In this document: positions 6,848-15,556 of the stretch, piece after piece
How the letters are laid out: the number at the start of each line of letters is the position of its first letter
How positions within the stretch are numbered: the first letter of the stretch is position 1
Assembly (NCBI GenBank): GCA_910583995.1
Contig: CAJTYW010000004.1
Location: 80,178 to 144,177, forward strand
Source of the DNA: an uncultured Christensenella sp.
GTDB taxonomy: Bacteria > Bacillota > Clostridia > Christensenellales > UBA3700
Length of the DNA stretch: 64,000 nucleotides
Direction of reading: 5' to 3'
Program-made: the position numbers and the translations under genes
Notes under the pieces: model-generated
Databases searched by the model: none
What the model was told of the DNA's origin: nothing
Seen by the model: only the letters and a program-made list of their open reading frames with translations

Positions 6848-8709
6848 ATTACACTTCCTTCAAATTCTTTTAGTTTATCAAGGCAAACATTGGCAATGCT
6901 TTCTGCATCAAGTCCTGTCATTTTTAGCAATTCTTTAGTAGAGCCGTGAGTCAAAAATTCCTCATTTATTGCAAGGCGAATAACTTTGCTGTTTACTGCG
7001 TTATCGCTCAAAAATTCCAATACTCCGCTACCAAATCCACCAGATAATTGATTATCTTCCACAGTAACCACAAGTTTATTTGCTAATGACAACAAATACT
7101 CTTTATCCATAGGTTTTATAAACCTGCAGTTTACTACTTCTGCACATATTCCTTGAGTTTCAAGCAATCTTGCTGCAATTATAGCTTGCTCAACCATCAA
7201 TGCACCCGCCGCCAAAATAACAAGTGGACTATCGCCTGTTTTTATAATATCCCATTTACCTAGCTCAACAGGTTTTACATCACTATTTTCAGTAATATAT
7301 CCTTTTGGATATCTTATTGCAAGTGGATAATTAAAGTCAAGTGACCACTTTAACGCCAAATCCAATTCTTCCACATTTTTTGGTGCAACAATTGTCATAT
7401 TAGGTACTAATCTTAAAAAATTGACATCATAAATACCTTGGTGTGTCTCGCCGTCATTAGGCACTATACCTGCCCTGTCAATACATAATGTAACAGGCAA
7501 GTTTTGCAAGCATATATCGTGTATTACATTGTCATACGCCCTTTGTAGAAAGGAAGAATACACGGCAAAATACGGTTTAAATCCACCAAGTGCCAAACCT
7601 GCACACATAGTTGCGGCGTGACCTTCTGCAATACCTACATCACAAAATCTTTGTGGGAACATTTCAGAATATCCTAAAAGCCCCGTACCTTCTCGCATTG
7701 CTGCAGTAACTGCATAAACTTTATCATTAATACTTGCAATACTTTTCATACTCTCGCCAAAAGCATCTGAAAAACATACTTTTGGAATATCGTCAGCGTT
7801 TGGCTTTGACGGAGAATACCCGTGGTATTTTGCAGGATTATCTTCCGCTTCCTTAAAGCCATATCCTTTTTTTGTAACTACGTGTATAATGCAACTCTCA
7901 CTTTCTTTTTTTGCAACTTCTAACACATTAATCAAGTCTTCCAAGTCGTGTCCGTCAATAGGTCCAAAATATCTAATTCCAAACTGCTCAAACGGCATAC
8001 CACCTTGCAAAAAGTATTTTACGCTATTTTTTGCCTTATACAAAAATCTCATTGCTGAGTCTGTGTTATCTATCCTAAATCCCCTAACAATATTAAAGGC
8101 TTTTGCTTTTAATTTGTTATATGAATTAGAAGTATGCAACTTTAAAAGATATTTGGCTGTACTACCTACATTTTCGGATATAGACATTGAATTATCATTT
8201 AAAATAATGATTTGTTTCTTCTTAAGATTAATACAATCATTAAGTGCTTCATAAGCAAGCCCGCCAGTAAGTGCACCATCACCTATTACGGATATTGTAA
8301 TATTAGGGGAATTATTTTGCCACAACGCCCTGCTTAAACCACAAGCAAGAGAAATACTTGTGCTTGAGTGACCAGTGTTTGCAGCATCATAAATAGACTC
8401 ATTGATTTTAGGGAATCCCGCTATGCCACCCAACTTACGCAATGTATCAAATTGTTCATATCTACCTGTTAGCAATTTATGTGCGTAACATTGATGACCT
8501 ACGTCAAAAACAAACTTATCATTTGGGCAATCAAAACAATAGTGCATTGCAAGAATTATCTCAACTGCACCCAAAGAACTTGCAAGATGACCGCCTGTTT
8601 CCATAACGGTATTCAAAATCTTTTGTCTGATTTCCTTTGCAAGTACATAAAGCTCTGATATATTCATATTCTTTATGTCTTGTGGCTTATTTATTTCCTT
8701 TAATAACAT
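6844..8709 (-). CDS. dxs: 1-deoxy-D-xylulose-5-phosphate synthase
   Basis: Thiamine-diphosphate enzyme that joins pyruvate and glyceraldehyde 3-phosphate, the first step of the MEP isoprenoid pathway. The 621-aa product has the thiamine-binding GDGALTGG motif (about residue 140), the substrate histidine region GHQCYAHKLLTG, the catalytic Glu in IAEGHAAT and the transketolase C-terminal domain. Full length. The preceding gene, ispA, uses the pathway product, so precursor supply and chain elongation are encoded together. A good AGGGG ribosome binding site precedes the ATG. Confidence 0.96.
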   Translation of the reverse strand: MLLKEINKPQDIKNMNISELYVLAKEIRQKILNTVMETGGHLASSLGAVEIILAMHYCFDCPNDKFVFDVGHQCYAHKLLTGRYEQFDTLRKLGGIAGFPKINESIYDAANTGHSSTSISLACGLSRALWQNNSPNITISVIGDGALTGGLAYEALNDCINLKKKQIIILNDNSMSISENVGSTAKYLLKLHTSNSYNKLKAKAFNIVRGFRIDNTDSAMRFLYKAKNSVKYFLQGGMPFEQFGIRYFGPIDGHDLEDLINVLEVAKKESESCIIHVVTKKGYGFKEAEDNPAKYHGYSPSKPNADDIPKVCFSDAFGESMKSIASINDKVYAVTAAMREGTGLLGYSEMFPQRFCDVGIAEGHAATMCAGLALGGFKPYFAVYSSFLQRAYDNVIHDICLQNLPVTLCIDRAGIVPNDGETHQGIYDVNFLRLVPNMTIVAPKNVEELDLALKWSLDFNYPLAIRYPKGYITENSDVKPVELGKWDIIKTGDSPLVILAAGALMVEQAIIAARLLETQGICAEVVNCRFIKPMDKEYLLSLANKLVVTVEDNQLSGGFGSGVLEFLSDNAVNSKVIRLAINEEFLTHGSTKELLKMTGLDAESIANVCLDKLKEFEGSVI

Positions 8710-8851
8710 ATCCCCTCATTATTGCACTTAGTTCAAACTGATTTAGTATCGATTTTTGAATAGTTTTTGTCTATTTATTAGATTTTATTTTAACTATTCA
8801 CTTATTTAAAACAATTGTATCATATTTCATTTAAAACTAAATCTGCTCAAA

Positions 8852-9721
8852 TTAATTACTTCTATTAGTCAAAAATTTAGCTAGCTTTATCAAATTATTT
8901 GCTCTGTCGCCATATTTTGCAACTGCGGCAATTGCTTCAATTTCAAGTTCCAAAATGTCTTGTTTTGCTTTTTCCATACCACAAATAGAAAGATAAGTAG
9001 TTTTATTTTGATTTAAATCGCTATTGATATTTTTTCCTAAAATTTCCGCCTTTGAAGTAACATCCAAAATATCGTCGACAATTTGAAAAATCAAACCTAG
9101 TTTTTCCGCGTATAGCTCTAAACTTGCAATTTCATCGATATTTGCACCTAAGCTTATACTACTTCCAACCAAAGCCGCTTTAAAAAGACAGGCGGTTTTT
9201 AGCATATTAAGTTCAACAATTTCTTGCAAGCTTTTTTGTCTAAACTCGTCACTTGCAATATCAATACATTGCCCACCAACCATACCTAAAATTCCGCTCA
9301 TTTTGGATATATAGCTAACCGCTTTGTAATAATCTAAACTATGCTCACCTTCAAGCATAAATTCAAAGGCTAAGTTTAAAAGTGCATCACCTGCAAGTAC
9401 TCCCATACCTTCGCCAAACTGTTTGTGAGTGCTTGGTTTGCCGTGTCTTAAATCGTCATTATCCATACAAGGTAAATCGTCGTGGCACAAGGAATAATTG
9501 TGTATACACTCAACACCAACAGCTAAATCCTTAATATCACTAAACTTCCTGCCCATAAATTCGGCAGCAAGTATACAAAGTATAGGGCGTATTCTTTTTC
9601 CGCCATCCAAAGCATATTTTACAGCCGTTGTTATAGGTTCGTGACTGCAGTTTAAGTTATCTAGTTTGCTTTTCAGATATTCTTCAAACAAGTCTTTGTT
9701 TTTCTTTAAAAATTCTTTCAT
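8852..9721 (-). CDS. ispA: Polyprenyl (farnesyl/geranylgeranyl) diphosphate synthase
   Basis: Condenses isopentenyl diphosphate onto allylic primers to make C15 or C20 prenyl chains. The 289-aa protein contains both Asp-rich motifs, DDLPCMDNDD near residue 80 (the longer DDx4D type) and DDILD near residue 212, and the GGKRIRP substrate site near residue 40. Size and motif spacing match bacterial farnesyl diphosphate synthase, but chain length cannot be decided with certainty. It lies between xseB and dxs on the same strand; the 142-base gap to dxs holds one copy of the dispersed CCGATTTTTG-type motif (8741-8766). Confidence 0.93.
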   Translation of the reverse strand: MKEFLKKNKDLFEEYLKSKLDNLNCSHEPITTAVKYALDGGKRIRPILCILAAEFMGRKFSDIKDLAVGVECIHNYSLCHDDLPCMDNDDLRHGKPSTHKQFGEGMGVLAGDALLNLAFEFMLEGEHSLDYYKAVSYISKMSGILGMVGGQCIDIASDEFRQKSLQEIVELNMLKTACLFKAALVGSSISLGANIDEIASLELYAEKLGLIFQIVDDILDVTSKAEILGKNINSDLNQNKTTYLSICGMEKAKQDILELEIEAIAAVAKYGDRANNLIKLAKFLTNRSN

Positions 9722-9853
9722 TTTTCACCGCTAAACAAAATTTAAATCACAACATAATCAAATAAGCTATAGCCTCGCACAAAATGTCATTTATCCTAAT
9801 TTTATGCAAAACCCGATAATAATCTAGCTAATTAATAATATTTAAGTGACAAA

Positions 9854-10072
9854 TCAATTTTCTTCCAAATTCAATTCGGTTTTTGTGATATTATCCAATT
9901 CTTTAATCAACAACTCCGCTTTGCCTTTGGTTTCATTCAAAACTTTTATACACTCACTACTCTTTTTAACACCTTTGTCAAAAAGTTCCAAACTCTCGTC
10001 TAAAGTAGTGTTTTTATCTTCCATTTTTTTTGCTATTTCTTCAAGTTCTTGCAATACTTTTTCAAATTCCAT
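9854..10072 (-). CDS. xseB: Exodeoxyribonuclease VII small subunit
   Basis: Small subunit of exonuclease VII, which degrades single-stranded DNA from both ends in repair. The 72-aa all-helical protein begins with the family pattern FEKVLQELEEIAKKMED and has the LDESLELFDKG segment. It starts 4 bases after the xseA stop and needs XseA as partner. Confidence 0.93.
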   Translation of the reverse strand: MEFEKVLQELEEIAKKMEDKNTTLDESLELFDKGVKKSSECIKVLNETKGKAELLIKELDNITKTELNLEEN

Positions 10073-10076
10073 AATT

Positions 10077-11264
10077 CTATCCTTTTATTTTAGTTACATT
10101 TGTAACGCTTGCATCAATCTTTCCGCCATTTGTCAATACTTTGATATCATCACCTATTTTAATGCTATCGATATCTGCTGACAATCCGTTTTTATCATAT
10201 AATTTACTATAACCTTGCCCCAAAATCCTAATTGGGTTGTTTGCATCAATTCTTGCCATAATTTTGCTAACCTTATGCTCACATTCCACACTTTTCATTT
10301 TAAAAATGCTAGCTAGATTTATTGCAAGTTCACGAACTTTGCCTTCATTTGTCGCAATTTTAAAATTAAGTCCGCTTATTATCGCTTTCATACTATAGAC
10401 AAGTTGCGATGTAGCATTATCTTGTTTATTATACAACTGCTTTTTAAACAAGTCACAATACGCAAGCAATGTGTTTTTTAACTCTTCTACATCATAACCT
10501 ACCAGCTCACCACTTGAAGTTGGAGTAGGCACTCTTCTATCTGCAACAAAATCACAAAGAGTAAAATCTGTTTCGTGTCCGACTGCAGAAATTATAGGAG
10601 TTTTACAATCAAAAATTTTATACACCAATCTTTCGCTGTTAAACGGCATTAAGTCTTCCATAGAACCACCGCCACGAGCTATTATTATTGCATCATACCC
10701 CAAACAATCTACCATATCTAGTGCTGCGATAATTGTGTTTTCCGCAAATTGACCTTGCACTCTTACATCTACAACATCGATATTTAAAATTTGGTTCTTC
10801 TTTCTTATAGTTGTTACAATATCTCTTATAACCGCACCTGTTTTTGCCGTAATTACGCAAACTTTGTTAGGATATTTAGGAATAGGCTTTTTGTGTTTTT
10901 CATCAAAATATCCCGCTTTTTCAAGTTTACTTTTCAATTCCTGCAATTGAATAGCAAGCAAGCCCTGCCCTAATGGCTCAATTTTTTTGCAATTAAAAGA
11001 TAACTTACCACCTGGTGGATAAAAATCTATACTGCCGTGCAAACAAACACTTTCTCCATTTTTAGGAAGATAAGTTTTTGAATAGCTAAAGCAATTACAA
11101 TCTATTTTTGCATTTTCATCTTTCAAGGCAAAATATGCGTGCGGTCCCGAACATCTTATGCCCGAAACTTCACCCACCAATTTGATATTGTGCAATAACT
11201 CTTCTTGCCCCAATATGTTTTTTATATAACCAGTAAGCAGGCTTACTGAAATGTAATCACTCAT
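10077..11264 (-). CDS. xseA: Exodeoxyribonuclease VII large subunit
   Basis: Catalytic subunit of exonuclease VII. An N-terminal OB fold (about residues 1-100, SVSLLTGYIKNIL) is followed by the catalytic core with VCVITAKTGAVIRDI, IIIARGGGSMEDLMPFN and ISAVGHETDFTLCDFVADRR, all highly conserved. At 395 aa it is slightly short compared with the usual 400-450, mainly in the coiled-coil region. Forms an operon with xseB, ispA and folD. Confidence 0.95.
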   Translation of the reverse strand: MSDYISVSLLTGYIKNILGQEELLHNIKLVGEVSGIRCSGPHAYFALKDENAKIDCNCFSYSKTYLPKNGESVCLHGSIDFYPPGGKLSFNCKKIEPLGQGLLAIQLQELKSKLEKAGYFDEKHKKPIPKYPNKVCVITAKTGAVIRDIVTTIRKKNQILNIDVVDVRVQGQFAENTIIAALDMVDCLGYDAIIIARGGGSMEDLMPFNSERLVYKIFDCKTPIISAVGHETDFTLCDFVADRRVPTPTSSGELVGYDVEELKNTLLAYCDLFKKQLYNKQDNATSQLVYSMKAIISGLNFKIATNEGKVRELAINLASIFKMKSVECEHKVSKIMARIDANNPIRILGQGYSKLYDKNGLSADIDSIKIGDDIKVLTNGGKIDASVTNVTKIKG

Positions 11265-11321
11265 ATAATATTATTTACCTTAAACTTTAAAAGCATTTAT
11301 TTGTTATTAATTAAAATGTGA

Positions 11322-12164
11322 TTAATTATCGTATTTAGCACACATTAAAGTATTATACAAAAGCATTGAAATAGTCATTGGTCCAACGCCGCCTGGTACA
11401 GGAGTGATAAATGACGCTTTTTTGCTTACGTTTTCAAAATCAACGTCACCTACAAGTTTGCCGTCCACTCTGTTTATGCCTACGTCAATGACAATTGCAC
11501 CTTCTTTAACCATATTCTCTGTAACAAACTTAGGTTTTCCTATAGCAACAACCAAAATATCCGCTTGCTTTGTAATCTCAGCCATATTTTTGGTCTTTGA
11601 GTGGCAAACAGTAACTGTACAATTAGCATTCAAAAGTAACATTGCCATTGGCTTGCCAACAGTATTACTTCTGCCAATAACAACAGCGTTTTTACCTGCA
11701 AGTTCCACACCTGTTGATGCTAGTAATTCCATAACTCCAAAAGGAGTACAGCTTACTGTTCTTGGATTATTCATTGCAAGTAAGCCTAAATTATTTGGAC
11801 TAAAACCATCCACATCTTTACTATCTGGTATTAAAGACAACAAATATCTCTCATCAAGTTGCTTAGGCAATGGTAGTTGAATCAATATGCCGTCAACTGC
11901 ACTGTCTTGAGCTAAATCTTTTATAATCTTTTCAACCTGCTCGTTTGTAGAGTCTGCAGGAAGTCTAAAAGATAAAGATTTCATTCCAACTTCTTCACAA
12001 CCGATTATTTTATTTTTAACATAAGTTTGTGATGCAGGGTCTTCGCCTACTAATATAACAGCAAGACAAGGGATTCTGCCTTTTTCAGCAATAAATTCTT
12101 TTACCATAACAGCAACTTTCTCTCTTGTTGCTTTGGATACTTCTTTACCATTAATTATATTCAT
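11322..12164 (-). CDS. folD: Bifunctional methylene-THF dehydrogenase/cyclohydrolase
   Basis: Interconverts 5,10-methylene-THF and 10-formyl-THF for one-carbon metabolism. The 280-aa product has the catalytic lysine region QTYVKNKIIGCEEVG, GILIQLPLP, the NADP-binding GRSNTVGKPMA and the C-terminal PVPGGVGPMTISML. Length is standard. Its ribosome binding site lies inside the end of nusB, one base before which nusB stops, so the pair is tightly coupled. Confidence 0.96.
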   Translation of the reverse strand: MNIINGKEVSKATREKVAVMVKEFIAEKGRIPCLAVILVGEDPASQTYVKNKIIGCEEVGMKSLSFRLPADSTNEQVEKIIKDLAQDSAVDGILIQLPLPKQLDERYLLSLIPDSKDVDGFSPNNLGLLAMNNPRTVSCTPFGVMELLASTGVELAGKNAVVIGRSNTVGKPMAMLLLNANCTVTVCHSKTKNMAEITKQADILVVAIGKPKFVTENMVKEGAIVIDVGINRVDGKLVGDVDFENVSKKASFITPVPGGVGPMTISMLLYNTLMCAKYDN

Positions 12165-12165
12165 A

Positions 12166-12567
12166 TCAATTTAACTCCTTGTAAACACTTGCTAAAATAC
12201 CATTGACAAACGGACCGCTTTTTGCAGTGGAATATTTTTTTATTATTGTTACCGCTTCACTAATAGCTACTCCGTCAGGCACTTCTTCGTTATATTTCAT
12301 TTCAGCTACCGCCAAAATAAGCACTGCCAAATCGGGCTTGTAAATTCTATCCAATTGGTAACCTATTGCGTATTTTTCAATTATAGCTTTAATATCGTCT
12401 AAATTATCTTTTACTATATCAAAAGTAAAATTGATATACTCGATATCTGCATCTGAAAGTTCTTTATCTGTATTGTATTTTTCTTCAATAAACTCATCTT
12501 TTTCGTTATTAAATAAATAACTGAAAATTAATTGATAAGCAAATTCTCTTGCTTTTTTCCTATTCAT
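12166..12567 (-). CDS. nusB: Transcription antitermination factor NusB
   Basis: NusB binds boxA RNA with S10 (NusE) and supports antitermination in rRNA operons. The 133-aa all-helical protein starts RKKAREFAYQLIFSYLF and ends with AISEAVTIIKKYSTAKSGPFVNGIL, the conserved S10-facing region. It lies between asp23 and folD, the usual Firmicute order. Confidence 0.93.
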   Translation of the reverse strand: MNRKKAREFAYQLIFSYLFNNEKDEFIEEKYNTDKELSDADIEYINFTFDIVKDNLDDIKAIIEKYAIGYQLDRIYKPDLAVLILAVAEMKYNEEVPDGVAISEAVTIIKKYSTAKSGPFVNGILASVYKELN

Positions 12568-12636
12568 ACTCTATCCTTTTTGTTTATGTAATTAGTTTTT
12601 TAATTTAATCGGTTTAAAATTGCAATGGCTTTTTAA

Positions 12637-12969
12637 TCAAACAAACACAACCCCAACCACATTGACATTGATTGCTTTAACTTTAAAGTTTGTTTGCTCT
12701 TCAATATCTTGCTTGATTGCGTTTTGCAATTCACTTACAATTTCAGGCAATGGATAACCATAATAAGCATTGATAGATAATGAAATAACTACCATATTTG
12801 AATGAGTTATAACAATTTCCATACCATCAAAGCCGTCTTTAGATGTAAACTTGTTGATTATGCCGCTTTCTGTACTGATAGAAGCAACACCTTTTGCTTT
12901 AGATGCAGCACTTGTAATTATTGATGAAATTAAGCTTATGTATGTATTTTGATTTAATGTATTATCCAT
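12637..12969 (-). CDS. Asp23/Gls24 family protein
   Basis: Small alkaline-shock-type protein (110 aa). The central pattern with repeated Val/Ile strands (VVISLSINAYYGYPLPEI and FKVKAINVNVVGVVF) is that of the Asp23 family. Members are linked to the cell envelope and stress, but the molecular role is not settled. It is the first gene of the nusB-folD-xse cluster and has a promoter directly upstream. Confidence 0.85.
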   Translation of the reverse strand: MDNTLNQNTYISLISSIITSAASKAKGVASISTESGIINKFTSKDGFDGMEIVITHSNMVVISLSINAYYGYPLPEIVSELQNAIKQDIEEQTNFKVKAINVNVVGVVFV

Positions 12970-13017
12970 AACTCTCCTTTTTAAATAAATATATTTTTCT
13001 TATAATTATACAAATAC

Positions 13018-13046
13018 ATTTTAGCATAAAAATATTATAAAATCAA
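13018..13046 (-). promoter_or_regulatory. Promoter of the asp23-nusB-folD cluster
   Basis: On the minus strand TTGATT (13046-13041), a 17-base spacer and TAAAAT (13023-13018), about 49 bases before the asp23 start. No repressor site is obvious. Confidence 0.55.
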
Positions 13047-13191
13047 GATTTAATTTATATTTTTAATATATTTTATAAATTTATGCAAAAAATATACAAA
13101 AAGTTCCGACAAAATAAAAAGGGATACACCACTATTTATAACGATAAATTCAATCTACTTAAAAACATATTGTTAAAGCTTTAAAAATAAC

Positions 13192-13224
13192 AAAAACTTC
13201 TCACAAATGAGAAGTTTTTGTTTG
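13192..13224. terminator. Bidirectional terminator
   Basis: AAAAACTTCTC (13192-13202) pairs with GAGAAGTTTTT (13209-13219) around a 6-base loop, with T-runs on both strands. It ends the 14022-13285 gene pair on the minus strand. The rest of 12970-13284 is AT-rich and holds only this hairpin and the asp23 promoter. Confidence 0.8.
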
Positions 13225-13284
13225 GATAGTCAAACTTTGTTTTTTATAATTTTTTTATAGTCTTAGCCTTTAATTTTTAATCTT

Positions 13285-13515
13285 TTAAAGCAAATGTGCC
13301 CCACATTCACCGCATTTTGGACATTTTGAAGAAATATTCCACATAAAATTAGGACTTAATAACAACTCCCAAAATCCGATTTTGTAAATGTGTCCGCAAT
13401 GTTCACATACAAAGTCACATTTTTTGCTCATTATATAAATAACCAAACAAGTTATAATAAGCAACACTACAACAAGTATTGCTATTCCTATTCCAACCCA
13501 AGCACCTATCCCCAT
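13285..13515 (-). CDS. Small membrane protein with zinc ribbon
   Basis: 76 aa. One membrane segment (about residues 5-30) is followed by a cytoplasmic or surface zinc-ribbon: CEHCGHIYKIGF and KCPKCGECG give two CxxC pairs. It starts 3 bases after the stop of the gene before it, so the two are cotranscribed. No function can be assigned; similar one-TM zinc ribbons are common in Clostridia and may serve membrane protein regulation or assembly. Confidence 0.75.
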   Translation of the reverse strand: MGIGAWVGIGIAILVVVLLIITCLVIYIMSKKCDFVCEHCGHIYKIGFWELLLSPNFMWNISSKCPKCGECGAHLL

Positions 13516-13518
13516 AAT

Positions 13519-14022
13519 TTAATTCTCCTTATCATTAGATTCAATCTCATTTATATTTGAATTAACTTTATTTTCAGAAACAATATTTTCATCAATGCTA
13601 ATATCTGGATTTATTTCTTCATTATTTTTATCTCTAAGGTTATCTAAATATTCTTTCCACCTTTCACTTTCAGAAATCACTTTTTTTGCCGCTTGAAATT
13701 TTTTATTAAATTTCAAGCAAATTTCAATAACTATTAACACGATTATTGTAATAGCAAATAGTATCCAAGCTGCAAGCATCTGCTCAAAAATAAAACACAT
13801 AATGACAGCAAAAGCTATAGGAGTTAAAATCAACCCTTCTATACCATACATTCTAACAACATATTTTTGTTCCTTCTTATTTTCTTCCTTCAAGTTGGTG
13901 CATTCATGCCAGTATCTTTTTAGCCCCATTCCACATTTGCCAAACATAGTGAGTATGCAAACAATAATGACACCCACAAACAAAATTGCTACAGGTATAA
14001 CTGCATATAATCTATTATCCAT
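13519..14022 (-). CDS. Hypothetical membrane protein
   Basis: 167 aa with an N-terminal membrane segment (about residues 7-27), two more close together near residues 63-100, and a hydrophilic acidic Asn/Glu-rich tail of about 65 residues. Ribosome binding site AAGGGG. It forms a two-gene unit with the zinc-ribbon protein downstream. Upstream on the other strand is the first copy of the palindrome-promoter cassette (14105-14333), which may affect its expression. I do not recognise the family. Confidence 0.7.
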   Translation of the reverse strand: MDNRLYAVIPVAILFVGVIIVCILTMFGKCGMGLKRYWHECTNLKEENKKEQKYVVRMYGIEGLILTPIAFAVIMCFIFEQMLAAWILFAITIIVLIVIEICLKFNKKFQAAKKVISESERWKEYLDNLRDKNNEEINPDISIDENIVSENKVNSNINEIESNDKEN

Positions 14023-14104
14023 AACAAATCACCCCTTATATGATAAATTTCTTCTTTACAAGTAAATTAAAACATAGATATATCAAAAACGCAATATTCA
14101 ATAC

Positions 14105-14135
14105 AAAATTGGAAATTAATATGTCAATTTTGGAA
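14105..14135. repeat. Cassette copy 1, upstream box
   Basis: A 31-base box containing AATATGTCAATTTTGGAA is repeated with two differences at 37030-37060. On the minus strand it includes TTGACA about 100 bases before the start of the gene at 14022. It could therefore be the -35 region of that gene, though no good -10 is seen at 17-18 bases. Confidence 0.65.
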
Positions 14136-14163
14136 CGGCAAAATTTAATTACTACCAATTTGT

Positions 14164-14191
14164 TGTCAGTAAAAGTATACCTTTTCTGACA
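14164..14191. promoter_or_regulatory. Cassette copy 1, upstream palindrome
   Basis: A 28-base inverted repeat with half-site TGTCAGtAAAAGTA and its near-complement sits 7 bases before the -35 box of the cassette promoter. The same half-site forms the terminator hairpin of the cassette. The position fits an operator as well as a hairpin. Confidence 0.6.
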
Positions 14192-14198
14192 TTACATA

Positions 14199-14227
14199 TT
14201 GACATTTTTTTGATAGTGTGTTATAAT
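14199..14227 (+). promoter_or_regulatory. Cassette copy 1 promoter
   Basis: Perfect TTGACA (14199-14204), 17 bases, perfect TATAAT (14222-14227). This is the strongest sigma-A promoter match in the window, yet no open reading frame follows it. Confidence 0.8.
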
Positions 14228-14233
14228 AAATTT

Positions 14234-14333
14234 AATAAAAATCAATGAATTTTTCTTTATAATAAAACTTAAACTTATAAAATCACAACAATAGCAAAGT
14301 GTCAGAAAAGGTATACTTTTTCTGACACTTTTT
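14234..14333 (+). ncRNA. Putative small RNA, copy 1
   Basis: From the expected start near 14234 to the hairpin at 14296-14331 (stem AAAGTGTCAGAAAA with its complement, then T5) gives an RNA of about 100 nt. It has no ribosome binding site and no reading frame of note. Promoter, leader start (AAATTTAATAAAAA) and terminator are conserved in copy 2 at 37224-37320. Function unknown; prediction rests on the promoter and terminator being so strong and repeated. Confidence 0.55.
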
Positions 14334-14375
14334 ACGCAATATATGTATTTATCGGTTAAAAAAGATATTTTTACA

Positions 14376-14405
14376 ATAAAAATGCGACATCAAATTGATG
14401 CCGCA
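14376..14405 (-). terminator. Terminator of the spoIIIA operon
   Basis: TGCGaCATCAA (14383-14393) and its near-complement (to 14405) form a hairpin 15 bases after the spoIIIAH stop, followed on the minus strand by T5. Confidence 0.7.
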
Positions 14406-14419
14406 ATTTATATAAGTTA

Positions 14420-14923
14420 TTATTTTGTCATAGTTGGATTTACAATAATATCTGCAATTGTAAATTTAGTTTGCTCCATAATGATTGAGCAGATTGTAGC
14501 GTTTTCTTCGTCTAAAAGCTCAGCTTTATCAACAAACACATTGATTTTTTCATTGCCAATCATAACAGCAACATTATCAAAGCCTTTTGCTTTAATCATA
14601 GCTTCCAAAGCCATTTCTGTTTTGATATTGTTAACAATTGCAAGCTTTTCTGCTTCAGCATTAGCAATAGCTTCTTGTGTCGAATTATCATTGTTGATAA
14701 TTGCATCTAAAAGAGCGATTTGCTCATTTTTTCTAAGTTCTCTATCACTTTGAAGTTCTGTAAAGAAAGTGCTTTGAGTGCCGTCCAAACTATTATTACC
14801 ATCATTTAACTTGCCTGCATTTAAGTTCAATACAATGCTAAGTGTGCCTGCTAAAACTAGCAATACTACCATACAACTAAGTACTAAGATTTTCTTTTTG
14901 TTTTCTGTTAAATTAATTTTCAT
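14420..14923 (-). CDS. spoIIIAH: Stage III sporulation protein AH
   Basis: SpoIIIAH is the mother-cell half of the channel that joins mother cell and forespore, pairing with SpoIIQ across the intermembrane space. The 167-aa protein has one N-terminal membrane helix (about residues 9-31) and an extracellular domain with the YscJ/FliF-like ring fold; the long ERKNEQIALLD...AEKLAIVNNIKTEM helical segment is typical. I use the ATG at 14923, which has GGAGG in front, not the earlier one 54 bases upstream. Last gene of the spoIIIA operon. No spoIIQ gene is in the window. Confidence 0.9.
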   Translation of the reverse strand: MKINLTENKKKILVLSCMVVLLVLAGTLSIVLNLNAGKLNDGNNSLDGTQSTFFTELQSDRELRKNEQIALLDAIINNDNSTQEAIANAEAEKLAIVNNIKTEMALEAMIKAKGFDNVAVMIGNEKINVFVDKAELLDEENATICSIIMEQTKFTIADIIVNPTMTK

Positions 14924-14949
14924 AACTACCTCCGATTTTCTAATATATT

Positions 14950-15498
14950 TTATTCCATACCAAATACATTTATGCAATTATATTCAATTTTTAATAAGGT
15001 TGCAAGTGCTTGCATAATAGCGACTCTTACCTTTGGGTCATCTCCACCCTTTGCAACCACAACAACGCCATCAATTTTAGCTCGTTTTGTGCCGATTACC
15101 AAAGGTTGATTTCCATTTGTAAGGATAGGTGTAGTAGTTTCTTCAATAGTTTCTGTAACCCGTCCTTCATCTTCAACTCTGTCTGTCTTTTTATCTACTT
15201 TTGTAGCAATTTCAAGTTGCTCACCACCATCATACACTATCAAAACTTTTACATCACCTACCCCCTTTATTTTTCCGAGTACATCTTGAATTTGTGAAGT
15301 CAATTCTTTTCCGTCGCTCAATGTTACTTGCTTGTCCTTGTTCTCCACATTTACATAACTAAAATATGCAATGATTACAACAAATAGAACTACTGCAGCA
15401 AAAATAATTTGAAATTTTTTATTTTTTATCAGTTCTGCAAATTTGATTTTACTGTTTTCTTTGTTTTTACGATTATCTGTTATGTTGTTATTTTCCAT
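14950..15498 (-). CDS. spoIIIAG: Stage III sporulation protein AG
   Basis: Forms a large ring of the SpoIIIA-SpoIIQ complex. The 182-aa protein has one membrane helix (about residues 30-50) and a ring-building domain. LGKIKGVGDVKVLIVYDGG and the later GVVVVAKGGDDPKVRVAI are hallmarks of the family. Ribosome binding site AAGGAG. Lies between AF and AH as in Bacillus. Confidence 0.93.
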   Translation of the reverse strand: MENNNITDNRKNKENSKIKFAELIKNKKFQIIFAAVVLFVVIIAYFSYVNVENKDKQVTLSDGKELTSQIQDVLGKIKGVGDVKVLIVYDGGEQLEIATKVDKKTDRVEDEGRVTETIEETTTPILTNGNQPLVIGTKRAKIDGVVVVAKGGDDPKVRVAIMQALATLLKIEYNCINVFGME

Positions 15499-15556
15499 AT
15501 CTGCTCCTTTTGATAGTTATTTTACTTGAACTAATAAATAGATATTAGTTTACAAA

